This document shows, one piece after another, positions 12,681 to 24,019 of a stretch of 64,000 nt of DNA. The notes beneath the pieces are model-generated. The model saw nothing but the letters and a program-made list of their open reading frames with translations, ran no database searches and was not told where the DNA came from. This DNA is from Drosophila pseudoobscura (taxonomy: Eukaryota; Arthropoda; Insecta; Diptera; Drosophilidae). The stretch's first letter is position 1, and each line of letters starts with the position of its first letter. Position numbers and translations under genes: made by a program. The stretch lies in NCBI RefSeq assembly GCF_009870125.1, contig NC_046680.1, forward strand, positions 20,851,501-20,915,500, written 5' to 3'.

Positions 12681-13618
12681 TTAGGCACGCTTGGGCCTGG
12701 ACTTGGCTGCAATTGACTCCATGCCGTCCTCACTGTACTTCACTTTGATGAGAAGCGTCGGCTTTGGGACATAACGATCCACGGCGTTCACATCAAAGGG
12801 CTCCTCCACGGCACACAGATTGGGGAACTGGGGATTGGTGCCCTTTTGGCAGCCGGCAGCCGCCTTGTGGCCGATAGCATAGGCTGGCTCGTGGTGCACA
12901 TTTTCCCGCGCGAAGTTGCAGACAATGAACTGCTGTTGCCAGCGGTGGCGCTGCTGCTGGAGAACGCCACAGCCCATGTGGGTGGCACGCTCCTGGATCA
13001 GCTGGCGGAAGCTGGTGATGTCCTTGCGGAGTCCCAGCCCGAGCCCTGCTGTTGCCTTCTTGTACTGATTGAACCAATTGTAGATCTTGTGGCCGATCAG
13101 CTGGCGTTGGCTGAAGCGATTGGCGCTGAAGATGACGTGTCCCACGATCTGGCCTACGTGCTTGAAGCGCCTGGTGTTGCGACAGTTGTCGGTGGCAAGG
13201 TGGCACTGTTTGACCGCCAATTCTGCCAATTTTGCCAGCTCGGGGTCCCACTGGACGGTGGCCATGCGCTCGGCTGGCGGCCATTTTCTAAATGCGCCGG
13301 AGGCCACCTGATTGCGGTAGAGGTTCACCTGGCGGACGATGAACTGCTGCATATCCGCACTCATTGGTATCAGCCTGGCGCCGCTCTTGCACTTCGCTCC
13401 AAGACTCTGCGAAAAAAAGAGAGAGCGCTAGAGTTGGGTGCGACTCGAGGGGGGCCAGAAAGACATCCACGTACGCCGTTGTTATTGCAGGCCACGTGCT
13501 GCAGGGCTGGGCGAGAGCACCAATGCTCCTGGCAGTAGTCCCAGCCATGGCCGCAGGAGAACAGGCAGAAAAGGACGAGGGCAAGGACCCCAACGTAGAT
13601 GTGCGACACACGAAACAT
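12681..13618 (-). CDS. CAP/antigen-5 family secreted protein, divergent copy (CAP-1)
   Basis: Exons 13618-13475 and 13406-12681 join in phase 0 to give 289 aa. A signal peptide (VGVLALVLFCLFSCGHG) is followed by a short Cys-rich head (DYCQEHWC), then a CAP domain beginning LVNLYRNQVASG-like (RQVNLYRNQVASG) and containing MATVQWDPELAKLAELAVKQC. CAP domains normally carry a pair of cavity histidines, one in an HN..R motif and one in GHYxQ. Here the first reads VN and the second position reads DITSFRQL, so both histidines are replaced, unlike the two neighbours. It also lacks the second intron that both neighbours have. The C-terminus has extra Cys pairs (GCQKGTNPQFPNLC). It is probably secreted. 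It belongs with the fly genes CG3640/CG9822 by family, but I cannot assign the orthologue. Confidence 0.9.
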
Positions 13619-13762
13619 GCTGTCAGATTGACGAGCGAAGGCAATTGCAGTCGCAATTTGTTTACCCCGACACGCCACCTGCGGAAAATGGCGATTTCCA
13701 TGGTCGAGAGCGACATGGAATGCGGCGGGAAACATGTCACAGTCCGTCAGCCATCAGTTACC
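13619..13762. promoter_or_regulatory. Bidirectional promoter between two CAP genes
   Basis: Only 144 bp separate the start codons of the leftward CAP-1 gene and the rightward CAP-2 gene, so both 5' leaders and both core promoters must lie here. No strong TATA box is visible. Co-expression is a reasonable inference. Confidence 0.6.
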
Positions 13763-14915
13763 ATGGATGGGACGTGGCTAGCCCGCAGAGTTCTCTGTCT
13801 TTGGATCTCGATCTGTGTCTGTCTCTGTCGTTGCTGCGTTTCCGCGAAGAATGAGAAAGTCTTTGACTACTGCGGAGAGGATGTCTGCGTTGCCGGCACG
13901 GGACCCCACCTGGCCTGCAAGCATTCACGGGTGAGTGGCAGTCTGCAGACCCATCAATTGTCCTCGCTTGATATCCCCGAATCCTTGTCAGGCATTCGAC
14001 AGCGCAAAGTGTCCGCCGGGCGCAAGGCTGCTGAGGATTGACAACTCCCTGGCCCGCTTCATCGTCAGGGAGCACAACGTGGCCCGGAATCAGGTGGCGC
14101 GTGGCACCTTCCGCAAATTGCCTCCATCGCGACGCACCCTAACCGTCCGCTGGGACGAGCGACTGGCCTGGCTGGCAGAGCTCAGTGTGATGAAGTGTCA
14201 GCTGGAGCGACACACCTGTTTCGGGTCGCCCTCGTACCAGATGCCGGGACAGAACGAGGCCTACAGCAAGTTCCGCGGCGATCAGGACCATCTGAAGGTG
14301 CTTCGATCCCAGCTGAGGGCCTGGAAGGACGAATATATATACGTGGATCTAACCACCATTCTGGGTGGCAACAATCTGACCAAGTGAGTGTGCTGCCTTC
14401 AAAAATCCGTCCCCCTCCTCTCTGACCGATTGAGCTCCTCCAGACAGGATGTGGGACACTACCTGCAGATGATCACAGCCTCGGTCGAGGGCTTGGGCTG
14501 TGCCATGGCGCTGTATAAAAAAGATGGCTGGACCTACCACATGACGAAGTGCATCTACAGCTGTTACCACGACTGCCTTCCCATCTACCCCACGGGCGAC
14601 TACCCGGGACAACACTGTCGCTTTGGCGTCAACGACGCCTACCAGTCCCTGTGCTCCGAGAGAGAGCATCTCATGTGCGACGAGTCCGACTGCTGTGACC
14701 TAACAGATCCAAAGAGCGCTTCAGAGGACTACCCTCTCGACGAGGATATAGCCACTCGCTACAGGAAATTTGCCTTGCAATCGAAGCCCGGGGCCAGATC
14801 CAGGAAGGCTACCTACCGTCAGGTGTTGGAACAGAGAGCAAAGAAAGGGACTAAACTGAATCAGACAACAGTAAAGAAGCACCAGCTGTTCAGGACTCCA
14901 GCGAGGCATCCTTAA
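13763..14915 (+). CDS. CAP/antigen-5 family secreted protein (CAP-2)
   Basis: Three exons (13763-13930, 13992-14383, 14444-14915) with matching phases give 343 aa. The N-terminus is a signal peptide (RRVLCLWISICVCLC), then the head YCGEDVC. The CAP domain starts with VREHNVARNQVARG and has LTVRWDERLAWLAEL. The second intron falls just before GHYLQ (QDVGHYLQMITASVEGLGC), so both cavity histidines are kept. Family members are secreted, Cys-stabilised proteins, often made in gut or male reproductive tissue in flies. The C-terminal tail of about 60 residues beyond the last Cys pair is charged and carries KATYRQVLEQRAKKG-type basic stretches, longer than in CAP-3. Introns 1 and 2 match CAP-3 in position and phase, indicating tandem duplication. 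A poly(A) signal follows at 14930. Confidence 0.92.
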
Positions 14916-14929
14916 CGACAGACAAATCA

Positions 14930-14935
14930 AATAAA
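14930..14935 (+). terminator. Poly(A) signal of CAP-2
   Basis: AATAAA lies 14 bp after the stop codon, giving a very short 3' UTR. Confidence 0.65.
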
Positions 14936-14998
14936 GAATACAAAATTGATCCATACGGGGTACGGCTATGATGGCAGAACCTTCAGGCCTGATTGACG

Positions 14999-15029
14999 CC
15001 ATCGAAACGAATCGAATCAGATTCGATGG
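14999..15029. repeat. Palindromic element upstream of CAP-3
   Basis: CCATCGAA and TTCGATGG form an 8-bp inverted repeat, with CGAATC/GATTCG nested inside. It lies about 80 bp upstream of the CAP-3 start codon. It could be a dimeric factor site in this short (170 bp) intergenic promoter. No factor is identified. Confidence 0.4.
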
Positions 15030-15105
15030 GGCTTAAGATCCAGCTGAAATTACTCGTATTTCTTTGCACGTTCATCGGTTCGTTCCAGTTAGTTTCGATC
15101 CGAAT

Positions 15106-16174
15106 ATGAAGATCTGCAGTTCCATCCTGTGGTACGCAGCCGGACTGCTGTTTTTATGTGCCCTCAATGAGGTCCGTGCCCAGAAGAAGCCGAAGTACTG
15201 TAGCCGGGCCAAGCCTCCGAGCAAAACAAAGTCGGACTACTGCTCCCTGCCCTCTTGTGGAGGCGCAGAGCACATTGGCTGCAACAGCAATAAGGTAAGA
15301 CTCATCTGCTTCGTGCTGGAGTGCCTCCCAAGTATCCGCGGTTTCCTTTCTGCAGCAATTTATAGAGGGCTGCGTTGGGAACATGTTCAACGTATCGCAG
15401 AATATGCGAAACTTTATTGTGAAGCAGCACAACATCTACCGCAACATCGTGGCCAGGGGCAAGCTCCACGGCCTGCCCCCGTCCGGCCGCATGCTCAAGA
15501 TGCAGTGGCACGAAGAACTGGCCGAGGTGGCCCGATTCGCTGCCTATCGCTGTTCCATTGGGCCGGTCCACAAATGCCATACCACACTGGAGTATGCAGG
15601 GACCGGCTACAATATGGCCTACAACAAGTTTCCCAGCGCCCAGGACCCCACCAAGATAGTCCGGGCCCAGCTGAAGGCCTGGTACGAGCAGTACCAGTAC
15701 GCGAATACCCAGAGCATGATATCGGGCACGTCACCCGCCGGGTGAGTGTGGGAGTTCTGTGGGAGTGTCTGTGCTGGATACTGATTCTGATCTTTCAGCC
15801 AGGAGATAGGACACTTCCTGCAGCTTGTTTCGGGCCTGGCCGATCGCGTTGGGTGTGCCATTTTCAGTGCAAAGCACTTCAGCTACAACTACCAGACCCT
15901 GGTCTGCGCCTACAGCTGTTCGTATAAGAAAAATTTACCCGCCTACAAGATAGCGCGCATCCCGGCTGAGGATTGTACCTGCGGGTCCGATCAGGATTTC
16001 AAGAATCTCTGCAGCGGATTCGAACGGGTCAGGAGCTGCGAACACGATGCCCCAATGGGCAGCCACATATCGCCAGATGCAAAACTCATAGGCGTGGACT
16101 ACGATAACCTTTTGAATGCAAATCTGAATCCAAAACCCACGCCTTCTGAGAATTTGTGGCAGGGTAGGGGATGA
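15106..16174 (+). CDS. CAP/antigen-5 family secreted protein (CAP-3)
   Basis: Exons 15106-15294, 15356-15741 and 15799-16174 join in phases 0 and 2 to give 316 aa. The signal peptide is SSILWYAAGLLFLCAL. The head carries DYCSLPSC and HIGC. The CAP domain contains VKQHNIYRNIVARG and LKMQWHEELAEVARFAAYRC, with GHFLQLVSGLADRVGC after the second intron, so both expected histidines are present. Cys-rich C-terminal segments (CAYSC, DCTCG) end the domain, followed by a tail of about 60 residues. It is probably secreted. The intron layout is the same as CAP-2, 190 bp upstream on the same strand, so the two are tandem paralogues. An upstream in-frame non-ATG extension exists, but the ATG at 15106 fits the signal peptide. 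Confidence 0.92.
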
Positions 16175-16245
16175 GGCAACGCAGCTGTTCCCTCACATAA
16201 ATATGCACAAGACATGCAACGCGATTTTCAAGCTTCAATTGTGCC

Positions 16246-16251
16246 AATAAA
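16246..16251 (+). terminator. Poly(A) signal of CAP-3
   Basis: AATAAA lies 71 bp after the CAP-3 stop codon. Confidence 0.65.
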
Positions 16252-18183
16252 CGATTGAACAGCACAGTGTCAAAGGTGGTTTCCATCAGTTTATTCTATC
16301 GGTGGGTCCAGCTGCCAACAGTTGGAAGAATGCTCCACTCCTGTTTTAATTGAAATGAAATTGCAATTTTCTGCCCTCAATTATCGATTTGCTTAGACAA
16401 TACAATCCGTGGATATTTTCGCATTCCACGCGGCGCATCGAATTGATTTATTCCACACTCTGTTGCGGCTTGAATTCAATTAAAATCCGTCAGCGATCCG
16501 CCACGTGGATGCCCTGTGTCGATGTCCCCCCCAGTTCCCGTTCACGTCCGAGGGATAACGCAATTTATGGCACTGGCAGCCGTGCTCCACTCAATTGTAC
16601 GCGAACGGGGACCGATATTAATAATAATAATAAAGTGTGTAATAGTCGCTGCCATAAATACTCGGCCATGCATCTGCAGTCGCGCAGGGGGCAAGAGATT
16701 TACGAGCTTGCCCCATGGAATTCGCATAAATAAATATTTCTCTGACTCGTTCGACACCAGCCACAAGGGGACAAATTATTAGGCCTGACCCGATATCCGG
16801 CATCGAATGAGGGTGATCAAAATGCCTCGAGCATTAATTAAATGCCAATTGGACGTCTCTTTGTCCAGCTACCTTTGTTTTGTTTTTGGATTATCTCTTG
16901 CCAAGGTTTCGCCGAATTTAATTGGGAAACTATTCCCATTAAAGGACAACGTTTCAAGGGCTATTTAAGCTCTCCGACCATTATCTGATGACTTTCAATC
17001 CGGAGGTGGGGCACCCTGCCCATCCCATACATCATTTAACCCCATTGATAACTAGCTTTAGCATAGAGAATGGGCTTTTACCTCCAAAAGGACTCCCAGA
17101 ACTGCAAGTTGTCAGAAAATTATTGACAAGTAATTTGCATTTCATTACGACAATCTATCAATGACGACGGCAAGTCCCGTCTAGGCGCCGTCATCAGGGA
17201 CACTTCTGCATATTAATTCTGAAACATTTTCACACTACGAGTAGTCCTGTCCCAGTGGCACGTGCAGTGGAGTGGGTAACGGGGACTCTCACCGCGCCTG
17301 CGCGCTGGCTGCGTGTGCCAGTGGCCCAGTGCCACGAGTTGCATGCAGCTCGCACAAATCGCTCCGAAATCGGAGTCCGAATCGACGGCAGGCCAGACAG
17401 CATCCCAGCTCTGTGGCATGTGGCAGTTGAATCAAGTACGGCGAGGACAGTGCACGTGCTGGCGGTTGATTTTGTAGATCCCAAATATTACGTATACGTC
17501 GTGTGAGCCATCCATTGAGTGAGGCAACGGTTCGTTTGTGTGCGTCTCGGTGTGCTGAATGCTCGTTAATTGTGCGCTTGACTCTTTGGCTTTGAATCGA
17601 AACGACCGACACTGAATGCGAATTATAAACGATTTCCGGATCGGCCGAATGGTCTAAGCCGCTTACAATACTCCCCAGTGGCTGCTGTTGTTGTCATTGC
17701 TCCCGCTCCTCTATTGGCTGCTTTTGCTGCGTTTGCTTCTCGTTCATCAATAAATTATGATGTCCTAATACCAATTGACAGCAATGGGAGCTTTGGGGAA
17801 GCATGAATAAAATATCAAAAGCATTTTGTGCCCCACAGTTTCCACTACAAAACATTGCCGCCGCTCCCCGATCTGCCCCATTGCCCCATCAGCTATAATC
17901 AGCGAATGAGCAAAAGCAATTCTCTGAGGCGGCCAGGCCTCTGTGTGCACGGAAACTCTACCCACTCACGAGTGTGTGTGTGTATCGCATCCCTTTTTGC
18001 ATTTATTAAATATTCAGCGTTTATACGCATTCGTGCGCCAAACAACAAGGATAATAACAAGAAGAAGAAAAGAAACACACAAAGACACACAAAATTCGTT
18101 TCGTTTGTCTTCCTCCTTTTTCGGCTGTTCCCGTCGTTTGATGTTGCTTTTTCGGTTCTGTACAGACTCCAAAGCCAAACAAT

Positions 18184-18207
18184 CCCCCCCCCCCCCCCCC
18201 CCCCCCC
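18184..18207. repeat. Homopolymer of 24 C
   Basis: Twenty-four consecutive C residues sit between AAT and ATG. Such G/C homopolymers are rare in fly DNA and can form i-motif or G-quadruplex structures. They are also prone to length errors in sequencing and assembly. Confidence 0.95.
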
Positions 18208-19315
18208 ATGTACATATATTGACAGTGTGGCCGTGGCCGCAGTTCTTATACACTTACAAGCCCCACTCTCCCTCTCTCTGCCTTCCTCCCTCCCTCCCTG
18301 ACTCCCTATCACTCTCTCCATGCCCCATCGCCAGCTTAGCGAGTCATGTTTACTTAATGGATACGCAAGGCAACTATTAAGTGCTCCCCCAGCTTCCCTT
18401 TCAGCGAGGGGAACCAACGCTTCTTATTTATTATCGTAGCTCTCCCATCGCTGTTCTGGCCTTGGCCAGAGATATTACACCCAATATTACCTAGCCTCGT
18501 GGCATTTTACAGTTGACCAAATTAGCTGTATTTGCCTTTTGGCCTAAAGTGCAGCTGCCAACATCTGGCGCAATATCCGTAGCCAAAAATGTAAGTTGAC
18601 AGCCACAAAAAGATTTCAGAAGATGGTTGGCACTTCGCTTTAAAGTAAAACCATAAAGGAGCTAAAGTTTTGTCGTCTGAAGCCATAGATACGCCTGCGA
18701 GGCGATCGTTTCAATGAAGACTTTTATCCCATGGCAGAGGCATGATATAGTGATCCGATTTTAGTCGTCCCCAACAGCCTGTGGCTGATGCCTTTCCTCA
18801 AGTATCCTCTCCAAGAGTACAAGTAACGGCACTCACACTCAGCTGTCGCCTGGCCAGTCATTAACTGTACTTATTGTCACACCTGCACACAGACATTAAC
18901 ACAGACGAGGGCATTGAGAGCATCGCCTGCTGTTTCGGGGCACAGGCACATTAACGGAGCCAGCTGCAGAGGACCCCAAAATAACACTTAATCTGAATTA
19001 GCTTCAAAGATTCGAATTAGCCTGGAGATTCGGCCGTCCCCGGGGGGACCGCAGGCAGAAATGTCCCACAGATTCGTACAGAAATCATCTGCATGTAATT
19101 GCGAGTGGGTCGCCGTATCTTTCGACCATTCCCGAACCCTTTTCCAGGTGCTAAACACCAAAAAGCAACAAAAAAGAATCTGTCTCACCAGAGCTGTCTC
19201 CTTTCTATCTGTCTCTTTGTTCTCTCTCTTATCTGCCCCTCTGACGACTCTCCCTATCTATCAGCAATAGCGTTTTCTTTCTTTTTAATTTGTATGCGCA
19301 CTTTTGCTGCTGCAG

Positions 19316-19535
19316 GACAGAGAGGAAGCAACAACAACAACAACAACAACAGCAGCAGCAGCAGCGACACCAAAGGCGAGAGAAGCAAAAGCCGAAAAGA
19401 GAATTAAGAAAGTTGAAGAGCGAGAACGAGAAAGAGACACCGCCAGCGGGCGGTCCAACGGTAACTTAACTTCATTTACGTCTGAAAACGCAGTTGAAAT
19501 AAACGACTTCACGACGCTGGCGGATTTTCTAAAAA
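19316..19535 (+). other. Candidate exon (5' UTR or coding) of unknown gene
   Basis: A pyrimidine tract and TGCTGCAG acceptor at 19315 and a perfect AAAAA/GTAAGT donor at 19536 bound 220 nt. One frame across it is fully open and ends with a protein-like segment (NLTSFTSENAVEINDFTTL) after CAA/CAG-encoded Thr and Ala runs and a charged KAEKRIKKVEERER stretch. No ATG opens the frame and I found no partner exon. It could equally be a repeat-rich 5' leader exon. Confidence 0.25.
19328..19366. repeat. CAA/CAG trinucleotide tract
   Basis: About seven CAA units run into about five CAG units, a typical fly Gln-codon-type repeat. Here it lies inside the doubtful exon at 19.3 kb. Confidence 0.9.
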
Positions 19536-22500
19536 GTAAGTTAAGCCTACGCTTCCCTTCCCTTCCCTTTCTTTGCCTTTCCTTTCCTTTCATTTCTGCA
19601 CTTCTCCCCTTCGGCAGAATTCTCTCACCTGCCGCCAGCCAGCGACTACTTGCCTCATTAAAGGTTAGGTGAGATGTTAGGGATAAGACAGAGACAGGGC
19701 GTCAGCTGTTGGAGGAGCAAAACAGGAAGGGAAAGCGAGTGGGAGAGCGGGAGAGCGGAAGAGCGGAAGAGCAACTCCAAGGCATTTGGACAGTTGGCAT
19801 TGTTTCGAGCGAGCAGAGCGCAGAGCGCAGAGCGGAGCGGATGTAATGCTGATGTCAGCTATTTCTGGGACTCGAGATTCCTTTCAGCCAAGCTCTGCTC
19901 TTCGCAGGAAGTGGGGTCGGAGCCGCATTCCAAGCTGTTTCCCTCTGTTAATTCCGCACTGAATATCTAGAATGGTCGTCGCTTCGCTAATTAAATTTCA
20001 CGCGCGGGGGAATAAATACTCGTCAGCAGATGGGAGAATCTCTTGATGCTCGTAGCACACTTTTGCGGGGTACTTTGTGGTTTTGTTTTCTGTTCACAGG
20101 CAATTGCATTCGTTCTCAAATCACACATACAAATCATACCTATAATCGTACATACGGACGGTGGGAGCCGGATGCAGGTGCATACGGCATGAGGCAGCAT
20201 TATGTCGGCGGTTGGTTGGGCTTTAGGCGAGATGGCAACAGCTGCCAGCACAAAAATATTAAAAGTTTTTTACCTACAGCATCCTGCTTGGTGGCTGCCA
20301 CATGGCACATGCCACATCATCTCACCATGATGTTGCCGCTGCTGGGGGAAAAACCGAAAAATGTCACACAAATATGTGGCACATCCATGGACAAAGGGGA
20401 TTTATGTGCATGAGCGTTTCCACTATCGTGTGGCCCGGCTCTGTTATGACAATGACAGGCATGCAAATTTATGCTCGGCCAGGCCCAGTGTGCACTAGAC
20501 AATACATAATGCTCCAACATAAAGCGGTCCAAACACCACAGAAAACCAAACACAAACACTGCACTCGATTTTCCCCCCAGATAAAATTTTCATTTTCATT
20601 CTCATGAGCGTGGCATGCTACAGAATATGCTGTAATGCGGGAAGCATTAAATAAAAACCAAAAATAAAATTATGCTTATTTTTCCCACTTCTCCCCGTAG
20701 CAGGGTATACGAAACTAGTGGATGTGCTCGAGTGTGGCATCTAGAGGAGATGTCCTCGCAAACTTGCCAACGACACAAGAAACTTTCCCTTCGAGCACTC
20801 TTCAAATTATGCTTTTCTTTCTCGTTTTTGTGCTTTCTGTGTGTTTCCTTATGGGGGAAAACTTGCTTACACCGAATTCAAGAGACGTTAACAACGTTCT
20901 CCGGGCGCAGACGGGGAGACGTGCTCCTCTTATTTATATACAATATACGTATCTCAGGATAAGTAGAAAAGGAGCAGACCAAAATGCGGGAACAACTGTA
21001 AAAATGCTCAAGTAGTTGGGGTACATGGAATGGAACAATGACATTCCATTTAATTGGATTCAATATGAGCTGGTGTCGCCATCCCGATCATACTCGTTTA
21101 GCTTAATCATTATACAAATATCGTATCTGATTTATAGGCTCATAGATAATAATGATAATCAAATCACTTTCCTGCAGTACCATTTCTATGTATTTGACCT
21201 TTAAATTGATGTTTCGAATCGAATTTCATCGCCTAGAACATGTCACGCTCCCATCTCTATAAGACGCTCCCCTCTATGTATATTTCACGCTCGCCATGGA
21301 GAACAGAACACTTGTCATACACACACGCACACACATACGCTCCAAATGTTATCGCTTCGTGCTTATCGCAAAACGCATCGCAGCAGCAGCGGCAGCGGCA
21401 GCGGCAGCGGTGGGTGTTGGTGCCAGCGAGAGAAGGGAAAAGGGAACACTCCAGTGCGACAGTTTGCCAAATTGTTAATGCTCAGCATTGTCCTTGTGCT
21501 TTTTCTTTTGGCTGCTGCTTCGGCATTGCCGTTTACTTCTGCTGCTCCTTCGCCTTTCGACTGCTCCGCCTCTGTTCCCAGGACAGAAGACTTCGCCTTC
21601 GCCTTCGCCTGCTTCTCCGTCTTCGGCTTCGCCTTCGCCTTGTTCGTAGCTTGTTATTGTTCTTGGCATTATCATTGTATCGCCGTCATTGCTCTTACTC
21701 TTCCTATATCTCTGCACTCTCCCTATCCACCCACTCCATTCTCATCTGCTCCTTGGCCACATTTCACATTTTTATTTTTTTCCTCTGTTCGTTGTTTTTT
21801 GTGTCTGCCGACGGTCGTCGCCTAGTCGGGACAGAATGAGAGAATGTAATGCTTCTGCAGGCGTCTGGCGGTCGTGGCGCCAAACTTTCTTTATGACCTC
21901 TGCTCTATATCCCAGATATATCCCTCACCCTCACCCCTCATTCTCTCTCTCACTCTCTCTTTGTGTGTGTGTGTGTGGGAGAGTGTGCGCTGAATTGATT
22001 GATAAGGTTTCTGTGAACAAAGCAAAACAAAGTAAAATAGAAATAGAAACGGAACTTTCTGTGCCTCGGTGCGTATGCGTGGGTGTGTGTGTGTGTCGCC
22101 ACAGTTTATGATGTTTACGCTGGCATTTCAAGATTACACACACACGCACAGCGATGACAGGACAGGGCAACATTCAAATACAGACAAAAGCTTGAAGCTG
22201 CCAGAGAAATGCCCGTCGGCGCGTCGGCGGCCTGGGAAGCTCAAAAAGTTTCCACATAAAAAGAGCGGGGCGGGGAAAGAACCGCAAAACGTTTGCTTAG
22301 TTATCCCCGGCAGCATCTCCGAAACTTTTCGGTTTTCGCTTTAATTCCACTTTACCGTTGCCACTGACACTGCCGCTGCCCTTACTTTTGCCTTTCCCTT
22401 TGCCTTATTTTTGAGCAAATATTGTGGTAGACTTACACACACACACTTACACTCATCCTTCGCCTCCTGCTTTAGTATGCTGAGGATTGCCTGCAGCTTT

Positions 22501-24019
22501 GTTGCAGGTTACTACCCACTACCGCCCGCCCACATGCGACTCAATCTCCCAGAAACAACAAGGTGGCCAATAAAAAAACATTCAACTAATTCTAGCCGCG
22601 CGGAAAGTATTCACCCTTCCCCTTCGCCTTCCCTGGCCCCTGTCCCCTGCCCCATGGTTGTATGCAACTAATTACGTGTGTTACTTTGTGTGAATAATTG
22701 CTTGTGTGTGTGTGAGTGTGAGGGTGTACTCAACGGCCATATCTGGTAATTGCCTTTGCTTTTTTATTGCTTTCGGGTGCCAGCTTAATGACCATAGGCG
22801 TGTCCAGGATTTGACCCAAGCTCCAGGCTCGTCAAATGAGCGTCACAGGCCCAGGGGGGTGACATACAAAGGATGGAGGGAACAGGCAGAAACTTCATCA
22901 ATTAAATTTGATGGGGATATGAAAAGGATCTTGGCAAGGAGATAACTGCTGCTTGGTTTATGATCCCTAGTCCTCTCTACCGCCATTCAATGCGTTCACA
23001 GAAGAGCACAGAAAAGCACGTTGACGAGAACTACGACAATATTTGATGGCCAAATTATCTAGCTTTATTTCGGCCTATCGCTTATAAACTCCCCAAACAA
23101 CGACATGGACCTCGGGCCTCCAGCTAGCCCACAAGAGAGTGTGAGTGGGAGAAACAAGAAGGAGCGAACATTGAGCAAAGATTGGGCTTAATTATCTTGC
23201 CCTGCTTTACAGCATACTTTTCCGAGTCAATCGATGGCGTGCCAATGGCGGGGGAGCGCGAGAAGAAGAATGCTTGTCAGTCTCCGCCGCTACTTTCGCC
23301 ACCCCACTCTCTCTTTTCACGGTACAGTTTATGACACAAGTGTAATATAATTCATACGGTGGCAAAAAATTTAATGCCGCCTGAAAAATAACTCCCAATA
23401 AATAATCCTTAATGTCCTATGTGTACGTACGTGGGTGGGTGCCGTGTGTGTTTGTTCTGCTGATGTTGCCGCTTCCCTCTGACCTATGCTCTCCTCCACC
23501 CATAAACAAGGCGTGGCACGACACTCACATGACTTTACTGGCTCTCTCTCTCTCTCGCTCTTTGTGCTGCTTTTGTTGTTTGCGGTACGACCGCATCCCA
23601 TGCCGCATCTCTTGTTGCTGTCGTTGCTGCTGATGTTGCTGGGGACCCCGTCACGCCCTGACAGTATTATGACGGGGCGCATCGCCCGCCCCAGACTTTG
23701 AATCTCGGACAGCGACACGTTCCTCCAAAGGAGCAACATAAAACAAACCGAAAAATGTGGAAAGTGAAGCATTGCCGCGACAAATTTGTCAACTTTGTCA
23801 ACGACAAAGCGAACAGGAAAGAAGGGCGGAAAGCCGAATCCTCACATACCCTTGTGGACTCATCGTTCTTCTTCTTTGTACAACCCTCTGCACTTCAAGC
23901 ACTACCCTTTGACAGGGTATTTTATTCGTTTTTTTGTGTGTTTCAATTGTATTATTATTTATAAGTCAAAAAGGGCAGTGGGCCCCCTCGCATGCCCATT
24001 TAGGGCCATTCATTAATTA

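Larger units (their letters stand above)
16252..24019. other. Non-coding stretch between CAP cluster and CYP9 gene
   Basis: Apart from one doubtful exon at 19.3 kb I see no supported gene. Open frames on both strands follow microsatellites: AAC/GAAGAAG runs near 18.05 kb, CTTCGC repeats near 21.6 kb, CGGCAG near 21.38 kb, GT/CT runs near 21.95 kb. The stretch is GC-mixed and has many short purine- or pyrimidine-only tracts. It may be intergenic regulatory DNA or an intron of a gene whose exons lie elsewhere. Confidence 0.55.

Noticed and set aside
12846-13538. 230-codon plus-strand frame
   Set aside because: It is the antisense shadow of the CAP-1 gene, whose protein is clearly a CAP domain.
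17641-17675. tRNA-like A-box (GGCCGAATGGTCTAAG)
   Set aside because: No matching B-box (GGTTCGAATCC type) or acceptor stem follows at the right distance, so it is not a tRNA gene.
21240-21839. 199-codon plus-strand frame rich in Arg/Leu/Ser
   Set aside because: It is generated by CGGCAG, CTTCGC and CT-type repeats; repeat translation rather than a gene.
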